The notes under the pieces are model-generated. The model saw only the letters and a program-made list of their open reading frames with translations, searched no databases and was not told the DNA's origin. Of a stretch of 13,800 nucleotides of DNA, positions 1-6,950 are shown in pieces. The position numbers were made by a program, and so were the translations under genes. The stretch's first letter is position 1, and each line of letters begins with the position of its first letter. The stretch comes from Mariprofundus sp. (GTDB lineage: Bacteria; Pseudomonadota; Zetaproteobacteria; Mariprofundales; Mariprofundaceae). Where the stretch lies: positions 1 through 13,800 of the forward strand of contig WFUI01000258.1 of the NCBI GenBank assembly GCA_015485035.1. Reading direction: 5' to 3'.

Positions 1-2
1 AT

Positions 3-131
3 GATTTTTTTCGTTCTGTGCCCGGTCAGGCGGCCATGCTTTATGAAATCACACGTATTGCTTCACGAGGCACTGCTTATCAAAGGGTGGGAAAAAACAT
101 TCGCATTGATTTATGGTCTGTTTATTCATGA
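3..131 (+). CDS. 3' end of an unidentified protein (partial)
   Basis: Frame 3 is open from the window edge to a TGA at 129-131, giving 42 residues that begin DFFRSVPGQAAML and end RIDLWSVYS. I do not recognise the family from this tail. It is probably a real coding end because its stop overlaps the ATG of the next gene in an ATGA junction (128-131), the same tight packing seen through the rest of this gene string. The composition looks protein-like (mixed charged and hydrophobic residues), but no motif can be named. The other two frames contain early stops or overrun the next gene. Confidence 0.55.
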   Translation, partial: DFFRSVPGQAAMLYEITRIASRGTAYQRVGKNIRIDLWSVYS

Positions 132-448
132 ATGCAGACAATCTTTCCGAACTCTATAGCGAAGGAAAAGACGGCCTCTATCTGAATGTGCATGCCCAGC
201 CCGGCGCACGACGGGCACAATTGCGCGGCTTGCATGGGGATGCTGTGAAAATAGCCATTGGTGAAGTTGCACAGGATGGAAAAGCCAATAAAGCCATTGT
301 TCGCGTGATTGCCAAAGCCTTTGATCTTCCTGTCGCTGATGTGGAGATTTCATCTGGTATGACATCCCGTCGTAAACGTGTTCTGTTGCGTGGCAACAGT
401 GACACTCTGAAACAGCATCTTGAGCGCTGGCTGAAAGAGGTCGAGTGA
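128..448 (+). CDS. DUF167 / UPF0235 (YggU-like) small protein
   Basis: This 106-residue protein matches the DUF167/YggU family in length and motifs: a PGARR segment near residue 26, DGKANKAIV near residue 50, and a late SGMTSRRKRV segment, all typical of this conserved alpha/beta fold. The biochemical role of the family is not established. A start at 113 (GTG) is open, but I prefer ATG 128, because it forms an ATGA overlap with the upstream stop. Its own stop overlaps the GTG of the next gene (GTGA at 445-448). In many proteobacteria this gene follows yggT; here the upstream tail does not look like YggT, and glycosyltransferases follow. Family assignment is sure; function is unknown. Confidence 0.9.
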   Translation: MNADNLSELYSEGKDGLYLNVHAQPGARRAQLRGLHGDAVKIAIGEVAQDGKANKAIVRVIAKAFDLPVADVEISSGMTSRRKRVLLRGNSDTLKQHLERWLKEVE

Positions 449-2184
449 CGATGCCGATGACTGATTATTCACACCGGGCTGAAGAGCAACCGTTATTGAA
501 GCAACCATTATTCTGGTTGTTGCTGATTTGTGCTGTGAACTTTTTTGCTTTTCTGGGTGGTCACAGTTTATGGGATGTCGATGAGCCCAATAATGCCGTA
601 TGTGCCCGTGAAATGTTGCTGGCCGGTAATTGGTGGGTGCCGATGTTTAACGGCGATTACCGTTTCGATAAACCGATCCTGATCTACTGGCTGATGATGC
701 CACTGGATGCTTTATTCGGTATCAATGAATGGACGGCCCGCTTGCCTTCGGCTCTTGCCATGACCGGGCTGGTACTGGTGATCTGGGGCATGACACGGCG
801 TTTGATGGCCGCTTCCACTTCGGTATTCCGTGATAACTCGACTGTATGCGACAATGCGGCACTTATCGCGGCGGGTACATTCGCGACTGCGCTGCACATT
901 ATTGTTATTGCGAGGGCGGCGGTACCGGATCCATTGTTGATGCTGGCACTTGGCGTTGCGTTACCGGCGCTGCTGATCTCATATCTGGAACAGAAGAAGG
1001 AACAGGCGCAACAGCCATCTGAACGGATGCCCGGACTGGTGATTACAGCCTATATTGCGATAGGACTGGGTACACTGGCCAAGGGGCCGATTGCCGGACT
1101 GATGCCGCTGTTAATTGTTGCCGCTTTCCTGACCCTGATGGGGGACTGGAGAAACTGGCGTCTGTTTCATCCGTTCAAAGGCGCTTTGATTGCATTGGCG
1201 GTAGCGTTGCCCTGGTATATCGCCGTGGGCATTTTGACGCATGGTGTCTGGCTCGAAGGTTTTATTTTTCATCACAATATCGACCGCTTTACTGATCCAT
1301 TGCAGGGGCACCGCGGTTTTCCGGGCCTGTACATTCTCAGTGTGTTGCTGGGCTGGTTCCCATGGACCGGCTTACTGGCAGCGATGCTGTGGTTTGGTTC
1401 ATGGCGGTTGAAATTTTTGAGAGAGGAGCCGGTGCGCTTGTTCATGCTGTGCTGGATTGGGGTATACATCCTCTTTTTCAGCATTGCGCGCACCCAGTTG
1501 CCCAATTATGTACTGCCTTTGTTTCCAGCTGCCGCGATGCTGATGGCGTATGGCTGGACATATGCATCCACCGAAGTGCGCCAGCGTGCCGTGCGCTGGC
1601 TGGTGTGGACAGCATTGATACTTTCGACAGGTATAGTGGTTGGAGGAGGCCTTGGGCTGGAGAAACAATGGCCGGGTGAGGGCTATTATATACTGGCCAT
1701 GCTGCCGATGGTACTGGCTTCAGCCTGGTTGATATGGAAAAAACAGTGGCTGTGGAAAAGGAATGAAGAATCAGGCCGCGGAGGCATCACCCTGGCAGTA
1801 GCCATGGCTGTGTCGATGGTTTTGCTGGCCGGATGGTCGGTAAAGGGGATTGACCACAATAAAATCAGTATATCCCTGGCTGCCAGGGCAACTGAATCGG
1901 GATTTGATGGCAGTCAGCTGGCGACATTCCATTATTTCCAGCCATCGTTACTGTTTTATCATGGTGGTCGCCTGCCGATGTTGACAGATGTAGGGGAAGT
2001 GGGGGAGTGGCTGGTAGCCGGCAAGGCCGTTGTTATGCCCCAGGATGCGCTTGAACTGTTGCCAAAAGAGATTATTCCCTATCTTATTGTGCATGATCGT
2101 GTCTACGGTATGTATGCCCGACACTGGTTGTTGCTGGTGAGTTTGCAACCGCCTGCAAGTACACCGGCAGGAAAGGAGAGGTAA
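445..2184 (+). CDS. ArnT-like (GT83/PMT superfamily) polyprenyl-phosphate-sugar transferase
   Basis: A 579-residue polytopic inner-membrane protein, close to the usual length of ArnT (about 550). After the first membrane segment (about residues 20-38), the first periplasmic loop carries the acidic DVDEPN motif (44-49, D46/E47), followed by AREML and RFDKPIL (73-79), the arrangement of the ArnT/PMT superfamily (ArnT has DETRYAEI and FEKPI at the same place). About ten to twelve further hydrophobic segments follow, and the C-terminal part is periplasm-like. Such enzymes move a sugar from undecaprenyl phosphate to lipid A or another acceptor on the periplasmic face. The acceptor and sugar here cannot be told; ArnA/B/D genes are not in the window, so aminoarabinose is not implied. 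The start could be GTG 445 (GTGA overlap with DUF167; AGAGG 4 nt upstream) or ATG 451 (10 nt from AGAGG). Confidence 0.88.
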   Translation: MTMPMTDYSHRAEEQPLLKQPLFWLLLICAVNFFAFLGGHSLWDVDEPNNAVCAREMLLAGNWWVPMFNGDYRFDKPILIYWLMMPLDALFGINEWTARLPSALAMTGLVLVIWGMTRRLMAASTSVFRDNSTVCDNAALIAAGTFATALHIIVIARAAVPDPLLMLALGVALPALLISYLEQKKEQAQQPSERMPGLVITAYIAIGLGTLAKGPIAGLMPLLIVAAFLTLMGDWRNWRLFHPFKGALIALAVALPWYIAVGILTHGVWLEGFIFHHNIDRFTDPLQGHRGFPGLYILSVLLGWFPWTGLLAAMLWFGSWRLKFLREEPVRLFMLCWIGVYILFFSIARTQLPNYVLPLFPAAAMLMAYGWTYASTEVRQRAVRWLVWTALILSTGIVVGGGLGLEKQWPGEGYYILAMLPMVLASAWLIWKKQWLWKRNEESGRGGITLAVAMAVSMVLLAGWSVKGIDHNKISISLAARATESGFDGSQLATFHYFQPSLLFYHGGRLPMLTDVGEVGEWLVAGKAVVMPQDALELLPKEIIPYLIVHDRVYGMYARHWLLLVSLQPPASTPAGKER

Positions 2185-3131
2185 TGCCCGAATCAATGAT
2201 TTCGATTGTCGTGCCGCTATATCGGGAAGAGGAAAATGTACCGTTGCTGGTTGCAGAAGTGGCAGAGAAACTGAGTGGTCATGCATACGAATTGATTCTG
2301 GTCGATGACGGTTCCGACGATGGTACAGTCGAAGCTGCAAAAAAAGCATGTCAGACGGATGATCGGGTGGTGCTGATTCAACTCAGACGAAATTTCGGCC
2401 AGACAGCAGCAATGAGCGCGGGTTTTGAACGGGCAAAGGGACAGTATATTGTGTATATGGATGGCGATTTGCAGACTGATCCTGCCGATATATTGAAACT
2501 GCTGGAGCGCATGTATAAGGATGATCTGGATATGGTCAATGGCTGGCGCAAGGATCGCCAGGATGCCAGCCTGTCACGTAATCTTCCCTCTAAAATTGCC
2601 AATGCCCTGATCCGACGCACGACCAAGGTGCGTATGCATGATTATGGCTGTCCGATGAAGTTGATGCGTGCCGATGTGGCCAAGAATCTGCGAATTTACG
2701 GTGAACAGCATCGCTTCCTGCCGGCGCTGGCCGATCTTTATGGTGCCAGAATAGGTGAGGAAGTGGTGACCCACCGTCCTCGTCGCTTCGGCGAGAGCAA
2801 ATATGGCATTGGCCGTACCATTCGCGTACTGGTTGATCTGCTGCTGGTCGTATTTTTCCAGCGCTTTACAGATAGGGCATTGCAATTATTCGGCCCGGTC
2901 GGGCTCGTTTCGCTGGTCAGCGGATTATTTATCGACCTGTGGCTGACAATGGACAAGCTGCTGTTCGGTGCGGAACTCGCAGGACGTCCCATGCTGCAAC
3001 TGGGCTCTTTAATGATTGTCACGGGTGTTTTGCTGTTCGGTATCGGGTTGATCCTGGAAATGCAGGCGCGCACCTATTACGAATCAACCGGTCGCCGTCA
3101 TTACAGTGTGCGCGAGGATCATGAGGAGTGA
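2184..3131 (+). CDS. ArnC/GtrB/DPM1-like GT2 polyprenyl-phosphate glycosyltransferase
   Basis: A 315-residue family-2 glycosyltransferase with two C-terminal membrane segments (about 235-256 and 273-293), the build of ArnC, GtrB and YfdG-partner enzymes. The nucleotide-sugar site is visible as VDDGSDDGT (40-48) and the metal-binding MDGDLQTDP (92-100, D93/D95); the HRPRRFGESKYG segment (197-208) matches the conserved arginine/SKY motif of ArnC/DPM1. It is expected to make undecaprenyl-phosphate-sugar on the cytoplasmic face, the donor for the ArnT-like enzyme encoded just upstream. ATG overlaps the previous stop by one base (TAATG at 2182-2186) and has a strong ribosome binding site, AAAGGAGAG at 2172-2180. 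Family is sure; the sugar is not known. Confidence 0.92.
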   Translation: MPESMISIVVPLYREEENVPLLVAEVAEKLSGHAYELILVDDGSDDGTVEAAKKACQTDDRVVLIQLRRNFGQTAAMSAGFERAKGQYIVYMDGDLQTDPADILKLLERMYKDDLDMVNGWRKDRQDASLSRNLPSKIANALIRRTTKVRMHDYGCPMKLMRADVAKNLRIYGEQHRFLPALADLYGARIGEEVVTHRPRRFGESKYGIGRTIRVLVDLLLVVFFQRFTDRALQLFGPVGLVSLVSGLFIDLWLTMDKLLFGAELAGRPMLQLGSLMIVTGVLLFGIGLILEMQARTYYESTGRRHYSVREDHEE

Positions 3132-3142
3132 GCGCTTCGTTT

Positions 3143-3203
3143 GATGTGAGATGCTGGATATGAGATGAAAATTCGCATCGTCTCATTTCATACATCTCGC
3201 ATC
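3143..3203 (+). repeat. Imperfect 61-nt inverted repeat (hairpin) between glycosyltransferase and UPF0104 genes
   Basis: Within the 99-base gap 3132-3230, GATGTGAGATG (3143-3153) pairs with CATCTCGCATC (3193-3203) over 11 positions (one T-G wobble). Inside it, ATGAGATGA (3160-3168) pairs with TCGTCTCAT (3178-3186) over 9 positions (one wobble), closing a 9-nt loop. A partly paired symmetric internal loop separates the two stems. The right flank repeats GCATCTT (3199-3212), so the block is also rich in short direct repeats. There is no T-run after it, so a Rho-independent terminator is unlikely. It resembles a REP-like intergenic palindrome or a small mobile-repeat remnant. Confidence 0.65.
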
Positions 3204-3230
3204 TTGCATCTTAGCCCTGTCCGATTCTAA

Positions 3231-4151
3231 ATGTTCTGGATTAAACTGGTACTTTCAGCCCTGCTGCTGGCTTATCTGGGCTGGGCACTGAATCTTTCCG
3301 ATATTTTCAGCCTGCTGAAAACTGCTGACTGGCAACTGGTTGCTGCGGCAATATTGTGTCTGATTGTCGGTCAGGTGCTTTCAGCAATTCGCTGGACATG
3401 GTTGGCCCGCGGACTGGGACTTTCTGTGATGACTGCCAGGAAAATTCAAATCTATTTCCTCGGTATGTTTCTGAGTCTGTTTCTGCCCTCTATTATCGGG
3501 GGTGATGTGGCGCGCGGCTGGTTATTGGCCAAAGGCAGGGAAAATGCCGGCTGGCCGGCTGCAGCCAGCGTGGTTTTGGAACGTGTCAACGGCGTTGTAG
3601 GGTTGGGGCTGGTCGTTTCTTTCTGTATGTTATTCCTCGATATTCCATTGCTGTGGTTTGTGGTGTGGAATGCCGGGCTGCTCATGCTTTTCGTGATACT
3701 TCTGACATTACCCCGGTGGTGGCCTCGATTGGTAGTATCCAGCTGGAGTGGTAAATTATCCGGCTGGAAATCGCTACCATTAACCACGCCTGTATTCCAG
3801 GCTGCCTGGTGGAAAAGCCTGCCTGTATCCATTGTGTTTCAAATACTGGTTGTGCAGGCGCACGTATTGCTGGGTATGGCGGTTGGAATGGAGATGTCAT
3901 GGTTTGCCTACGGCTTTATGGTTTGTCTGGTAGCACTGGCTTCAGCTTTACCGGTTTCCTTTAACGGTTTCGGCATTCGTGAAGCCGGATATGTGGGTCT
4001 GGCTACATGGTTCGGTGCTTCTGCTGAAGCAGCCGGGGCGATGGCGGCTTTGTGGGTGCTGGTACTATTATCCGCTGCACTGCCCGGTGGTATTGTGCTG
4101 TGGAAAATGGGCGGGCGCGCCATTCTTCATCGCAATGGCAAAGTCACGTAG
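3231..4151 (+). CDS. UPF0104 / lysylphosphatidylglycerol synthase TM-region family protein
   Basis: A 306-residue, almost wholly hydrophobic protein with about eight membrane segments, matching the PF03706 (AglD C-terminal/YbhN/MprF flippase-domain) family. Family hallmarks are FLPSIIGGDVARGWLL (84-99), ASVVLERVNG (112-121) and PVSFNGFGIREAG (241-253). It has no cytoplasmic LPG-synthase catalytic domain, so it is not MprF. Homologues are thought to be lipid transporters or partners of polyprenyl-sugar enzymes; standing right after an ArnC-like and an ArnT-like gene, it might move or protect the lipid-linked sugar, but that is inference. ATG 3231 lacks a clear ribosome binding site (the preceding bases are CCGATTCTAA), so the start is less certain than the family. 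Confidence 0.85.
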   Translation: MFWIKLVLSALLLAYLGWALNLSDIFSLLKTADWQLVAAAILCLIVGQVLSAIRWTWLARGLGLSVMTARKIQIYFLGMFLSLFLPSIIGGDVARGWLLAKGRENAGWPAAASVVLERVNGVVGLGLVVSFCMLFLDIPLLWFVVWNAGLLMLFVILLTLPRWWPRLVVSSWSGKLSGWKSLPLTTPVFQAAWWKSLPVSIVFQILVVQAHVLLGMAVGMEMSWFAYGFMVCLVALASALPVSFNGFGIREAGYVGLATWFGASAEAAGAMAALWVLVLLSAALPGGIVLWKMGGRAILHRNGKVT

Positions 4152-4205
4152 TCTGCGCATTCTAGTCGAGCTAAACTGTGGATCATTATAGCCGATAAGC
4201 AGACG

Positions 4206-4246
4206 GTCAGGTAATCAGTAAATAGTCATCCAATAAATTACCTGGC
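4206..4246. promoter_or_regulatory. Inverted repeat upstream of the cytochrome operon (possible operator)
   Basis: In the 146-base gap before the cytochrome b561 gene, CAGGTAAT (4208-4215) is matched exactly by ATTACCTG (4237-4244), with a 21-base spacer; the pairing extends two bases outward (one as a T-G wobble). The arms lie 50-90 bases before the start codon. A weak -10-like TATTCT lies at 4255-4260, which would place the right arm near the -35 region. It could be an operator for a dimeric regulator or an mRNA hairpin. No binding protein can be named. The rest of the gap shows no gene or terminator. Confidence 0.4.
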
Positions 4247-4297
4247 GATTCCCATATTCTATTCAGGTTTATTTCAGCTTTTCTCTGCATTGTTCGC

Positions 4298-4915
4298 ATG
4301 ATGTCAGTTACAAATCACAGTTTGGAAGTATGGGATCCGCTTATTCGCCTGTTCCATTGGTCCATGTTTCTCGCCGTAACCACAGCCTGGTGGGCAGAGG
4401 GCAGGGATCTGCAGTTACATATACTGGCTGGTACAGTTTTAGGTGGCTTATTGATGTTCCGAATGATCTGGGGAGTGATCGGGGAGCGTAATGCCCTGTT
4501 CATTTCCTTTATACCTTCGCGCCGTGCTTTAATCGGTCACCTGCGTGCGTTGCTCGTTTTCCGTGCAGAACATTATCCGGCCCACACACCACTGGGTAGC
4601 CTGATGATTTATGCCCTGTTGCTGACGTTGTTGTTGCTGGTTTGTAGCGGCATGGCATTGATGGGCTTGCAGACAGGCTCAGGGGTGTTTTCTGGCTGGG
4701 CTGATGTGGAATTTAGTACTGAAATCATAATCCAGAACCTGCATGGGTGGTGTTATACGGTCTTGGGTGTACTGGTTTCTTTGCATCTGGCAGGTGTGTT
4801 GTTTGAAAGTCTTCTACAGCACAGAAACCTCGTTGCAGCCATGATCAGTGGAAAGAAGGTTCTGCCTGAGGATATTTATTTTAAGAGCTTGAAAGATAAG
4901 GAGAATATGTTATGA
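4298..4915 (+). CDS. Cytochrome b561 family membrane protein (SHP/DHC-associated cytochrome b)
   Basis: This 205-residue protein has the four-helix di-heme b561/hydrogenase-type cytochrome b layout. Candidate heme ligands lie in the membrane segments: H20 (RLFHW), H41 (LQLHILAG), H149 (NLHGW) and H163 (SLHLAG). The opening VWDPLIRLFHW is typical of the family. Family members carry electrons from the quinone pool to a periplasmic c-type partner. Two cytochromes c are encoded directly downstream, and the stop overlaps the next ATG (ATGA at 4912-4915), so those are the likely partners. The two adjacent ATGs (4298 and 4301) lack a good ribosome binding site; either could be used. It is probably the first gene of an operon reaching to 8882. 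Confidence 0.9.
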   Translation: MMSVTNHSLEVWDPLIRLFHWSMFLAVTTAWWAEGRDLQLHILAGTVLGGLLMFRMIWGVIGERNALFISFIPSRRALIGHLRALLVFRAEHYPAHTPLGSLMIYALLLTLLLLVCSGMALMGLQTGSGVFSGWADVEFSTEIIIQNLHGWCYTVLGVLVSLHLAGVLFESLLQHRNLVAAMISGKKVLPEDIYFKSLKDKENML

Positions 4916-5265
4916 AGAAATATCTTTTTGTTGCCACTCTGATGCTCGGAGTAACTGCCGGGAATATTTCAGATTTAACGGCGGAGGAGCCGGGAAAGCA
5001 GCTGTGGACGCAGATGCATATGCAGAAAAAACTGGGTAAACAGGTTAGTTGTGCATCCTGTCATACGGCTGATTTGAAACAGGCCGGGAAGCATCTGCGT
5101 ACCGGAAAACGTATTGAACCGATGGCGCTGAGCGTAAACCCCGAGCGACTCGCTGATCCAGCCAAAGTGGAGAAATGGTTCAGGCGTAACTGCAAGTGGA
5201 CCTGGGGCCGGGAATGCACGGCACAGGAGAAACAACAGATTATGGCGATGATGAAAGCAAGCTGA
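4912..5265 (+). CDS. SHP-type (DUF1924) monoheme cytochrome c
   Basis: A 117-residue exported protein with a short signal peptide (about residues 1-24) and one heme-c motif, CASCH (C47, C50, H51). The C-terminal part has WFRRNCKWTWGREC (89-102): an asparagine (N93) beside a cysteine pair (C94/C102). In the sphaeroides heme protein (SHP) family, the sixth heme ligand is an asparagine that can be displaced by small ligands such as O2 or NO, with a disulfide nearby; N93 is my candidate for that ligand. The gene lies between a cytochrome b561 and a diheme cytochrome c, the known SHP gene neighbourhood. The ribosome binding site AAGGAG (4898-4903) sits 8 nt before ATG, inside the upstream gene. 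The physiological substrate of the family is unsettled. Confidence 0.9.
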   Translation: MKKYLFVATLMLGVTAGNISDLTAEEPGKQLWTQMHMQKKLGKQVSCASCHTADLKQAGKHLRTGKRIEPMALSVNPERLADPAKVEKWFRRNCKWTWGRECTAQEKQQIMAMMKAS

Positions 5266-5319
5266 AGCTTCGCCGCGCGTGGAATAGATCGACTTAAATA
5301 ATCAGATACAGGAGCTGTT

Positions 5320-5925
5320 ATGACAATGAAAATAAAACAAAAGCGTGTGCTTGGTATGATACTGTTTGCAGGTTGCGTGGGTTTGGCACTTTCGACACTG
5401 GCATGGAGTGATGGCGATGAGTGGTATGAGCATGATCGTGAAGCATATGAGCATGCAGAGGGTGGTTTTTACGGGAATACCAGCGATGTGCCGATTATTA
5501 CCAATGCAGCATATAAAACAGAGTGTTCTGCTTGCCATTTTGCTTATCCGGCCGGACTGCTACCGGAACGTTCATGGTTATCTGTGATGAATAATCTGGA
5601 AAATCATTTTGGTGAAAATGCCGAGCTGGATCCTGAAACACAGGCAGCGATTACCCGTTATTTGCAGGGACATGCGGCAGATCGTATACCCAATCGTTTC
5701 AGCCGCAGTATCCTACGCTCGATCCGGCCCGATCAGGTACCATTGAGAATCACAGAAACGTCCTATTTTGAGCATAAACACCGTGAAGTGCCAGCTCGTA
5801 TGGTGCGTGGCAATGATAAAGTACGTTCCTTCTCCAATTGTCTGAGTTGCCATAGGATGGCCGACAAAGGGGTGTTTGATGAAGATAGCGTACGTATTCC
5901 CGGTTTTGGTCGCTGGGAAGATTAA
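5320..5925 (+). CDS. DHC-type diheme cytochrome c
   Basis: A 201-residue periplasmic protein with an N-terminal signal peptide (hydrophobic stretch about 10-28, mature part beginning near DGDEW). It has two heme-c motifs, CSACH (C69, C72, H73) and CLSCH (C174, C177, H178), the second close to the C-terminus. Several other histidines (H38, H45, H96, H118, H152, H154) could be distal ligands. Size, motif spacing and position after an SHP gene match diheme cytochrome c DHC, which is known to pass electrons to SHP. The start at 5320 has AGGAG at 5310-5314; a second in-frame ATG at 5326 is possible. The 54-base gap after the SHP stop has no evident terminator, so co-transcription is likely. Confidence 0.9.
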   Translation: MTMKIKQKRVLGMILFAGCVGLALSTLAWSDGDEWYEHDREAYEHAEGGFYGNTSDVPIITNAAYKTECSACHFAYPAGLLPERSWLSVMNNLENHFGENAELDPETQAAITRYLQGHAADRIPNRFSRSILRSIRPDQVPLRITETSYFEHKHREVPARMVRGNDKVRSFSNCLSCHRMADKGVFDEDSVRIPGFGRWED

Positions 5926-5937
5926 CAGGCACGGCTG

Positions 5938-6228
5938 ATGTATCTGATTCGGTTCATGCTGATTGTCGTGCTGCTGACCAGCAGCAGTGCGTATGCCGAC
6001 GATGTCGACCGGGTCAGGCAGTTGCGCAGCAATGATGCGATTCTGCCGCTGAACAAGATTCTCGGCAGCATCGAGAAACAGTACCCCGGCTCACTACTGG
6101 ATGTGGAACTGGAAGAGGAACACGGACAGATATTATACGAAATCAGGCTATTGGGCCGCGATCATGCGGTGCATGAAATCAAGGTGGATGCACGCAGTGG
6201 CAAGATTGTGGCGGTGGAGCGGGACTGA
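5938..6228 (+). CDS. Secreted PepSY-domain protein
   Basis: A 96-residue protein with a signal peptide (about 1-20, ending SSAYA before DDVDRV), followed by one PepSY-type domain. The pattern ILGSIEKQYPGSLLDVELEEE...YEIRLLGRD...HEIKVDARSGKIVAVE matches the family's helix followed by beta strands, ending in the D-x-x-x-G-K-I motif. PepSY domains are small periplasmic modules, often next to two-component systems or metal/redox proteins. Here it follows the cytochromes, and its stop overlaps the response-regulator ATG (TGATG at 6226-6230). It may modulate the histidine kinase sensor or the cytochromes, but that is inference. The ribosome binding site is weak. Confidence 0.85.
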   Translation: MYLIRFMLIVVLLTSSSAYADDVDRVRQLRSNDAILPLNKILGSIEKQYPGSLLDVELEEEHGQILYEIRLLGRDHAVHEIKVDARSGKIVAVERD

Positions 6229-6947
6229 TGCGATTGTTACTGATCGAAGATGAAGAGGCTCTGTGCCAGGAATTGGCGGCAGAACTGGGGCGTCGTGGTT
6301 TTGCTGTGGATATCAGCCATGATGGTATCGATGGAGTATTCATGGGTGAGACCGAACCCTATGATGTGATTATTCTTGATCTTGGACTGCCGGGTTTGCC
6401 GGGGCTGGATGTATTGGCCCGCTGGCGTGCCGCCGGTATCAGCACGCCTGTGCTGATCCTCACGGCACGCGGAGCATGGCATGAAAAAGTCGATGGTTTT
6501 CATCGTGGTGCGGATGACTACCTGAGTAAACCGTTTCATATCGAGGAGCTGGTTGTGCGTTTGCAGACCCTGGTACGGCGCTCATCCGGTCATGGCGGGG
6601 CGGAGCTGGCTATAGGTTGCCTGAAGCTCGATGAGCAGCGTCAGATTGCGCTGTGGCAAGCTGCTGGCCAGTGGCGTGAGATTGATCTGACCGGAATCGA
6701 ATTCCGTTTGTTGCGATATATGATGTTATATCCGAAACGGATATTATCGGCCACGCAGCTGGTCGAACACGTGTATGATTTCAATGATGAAAAAGATAGC
6801 AATGTGATTGAGGTTTATGTCAGCCGGTTGCGGAAAAAACTGCATCGTGAGCTGATTCGCACCCGCCGCGGGCAGGGGTATGTGCTCGACCCGACCGTGC
6901 TGCTGGCGGATGGGGCAGGGGACAAGCCACCTGCACAGACGGACTGA
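6228..6947 (+). CDS. OmpR/PhoB-family response regulator (QseB/PmrA-like)
   Basis: A 239-residue response regulator. The receiver domain (1-115) shows the acidic pocket E7/D8, phospho-acceptor D51 in ILDLGLPG, T79 in LILTARG and K101 in YLSKPF. A winged-helix DNA-binding domain follows (about 130-225), with the recognition-helix and wing segment NVIEVYVSRLRKKL...RTRRGQGYVL. It is most like the QseB/PmrA group. The TGATG overlap with the PepSY gene and the tight junction to the kinase point to a matched pair in the same operon as the cytochromes. SHP/DHC clusters in other proteobacteria are known to sit beside QseBC-like genes, which supports local control of the electron-transfer genes. Targets cannot be read from the sequence. 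Confidence 0.93.
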   Translation: MRLLLIEDEEALCQELAAELGRRGFAVDISHDGIDGVFMGETEPYDVIILDLGLPGLPGLDVLARWRAAGISTPVLILTARGAWHEKVDGFHRGADDYLSKPFHIEELVVRLQTLVRRSSGHGGAELAIGCLKLDEQRQIALWQAAGQWREIDLTGIEFRLLRYMMLYPKRILSATQLVEHVYDFNDEKDSNVIEVYVSRLRKKLHRELIRTRRGQGYVLDPTVLLADGAGDKPPAQTD

Positions 6948-6950
6948 TTG

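Noticed and set aside
445..2184. Naming the gene arnT for aminoarabinose transfer
   Set aside because: The superfamily is shared by many sugar transferases, and none of the aminoarabinose synthesis genes is in the window.
1948..2349. Minus-strand open frame of 133 codons over the glycosyltransferase junction
   Set aside because: It is antisense to two well-supported genes, is rich in H, R, Q and S as expected of a shadow frame, and has no family motif.
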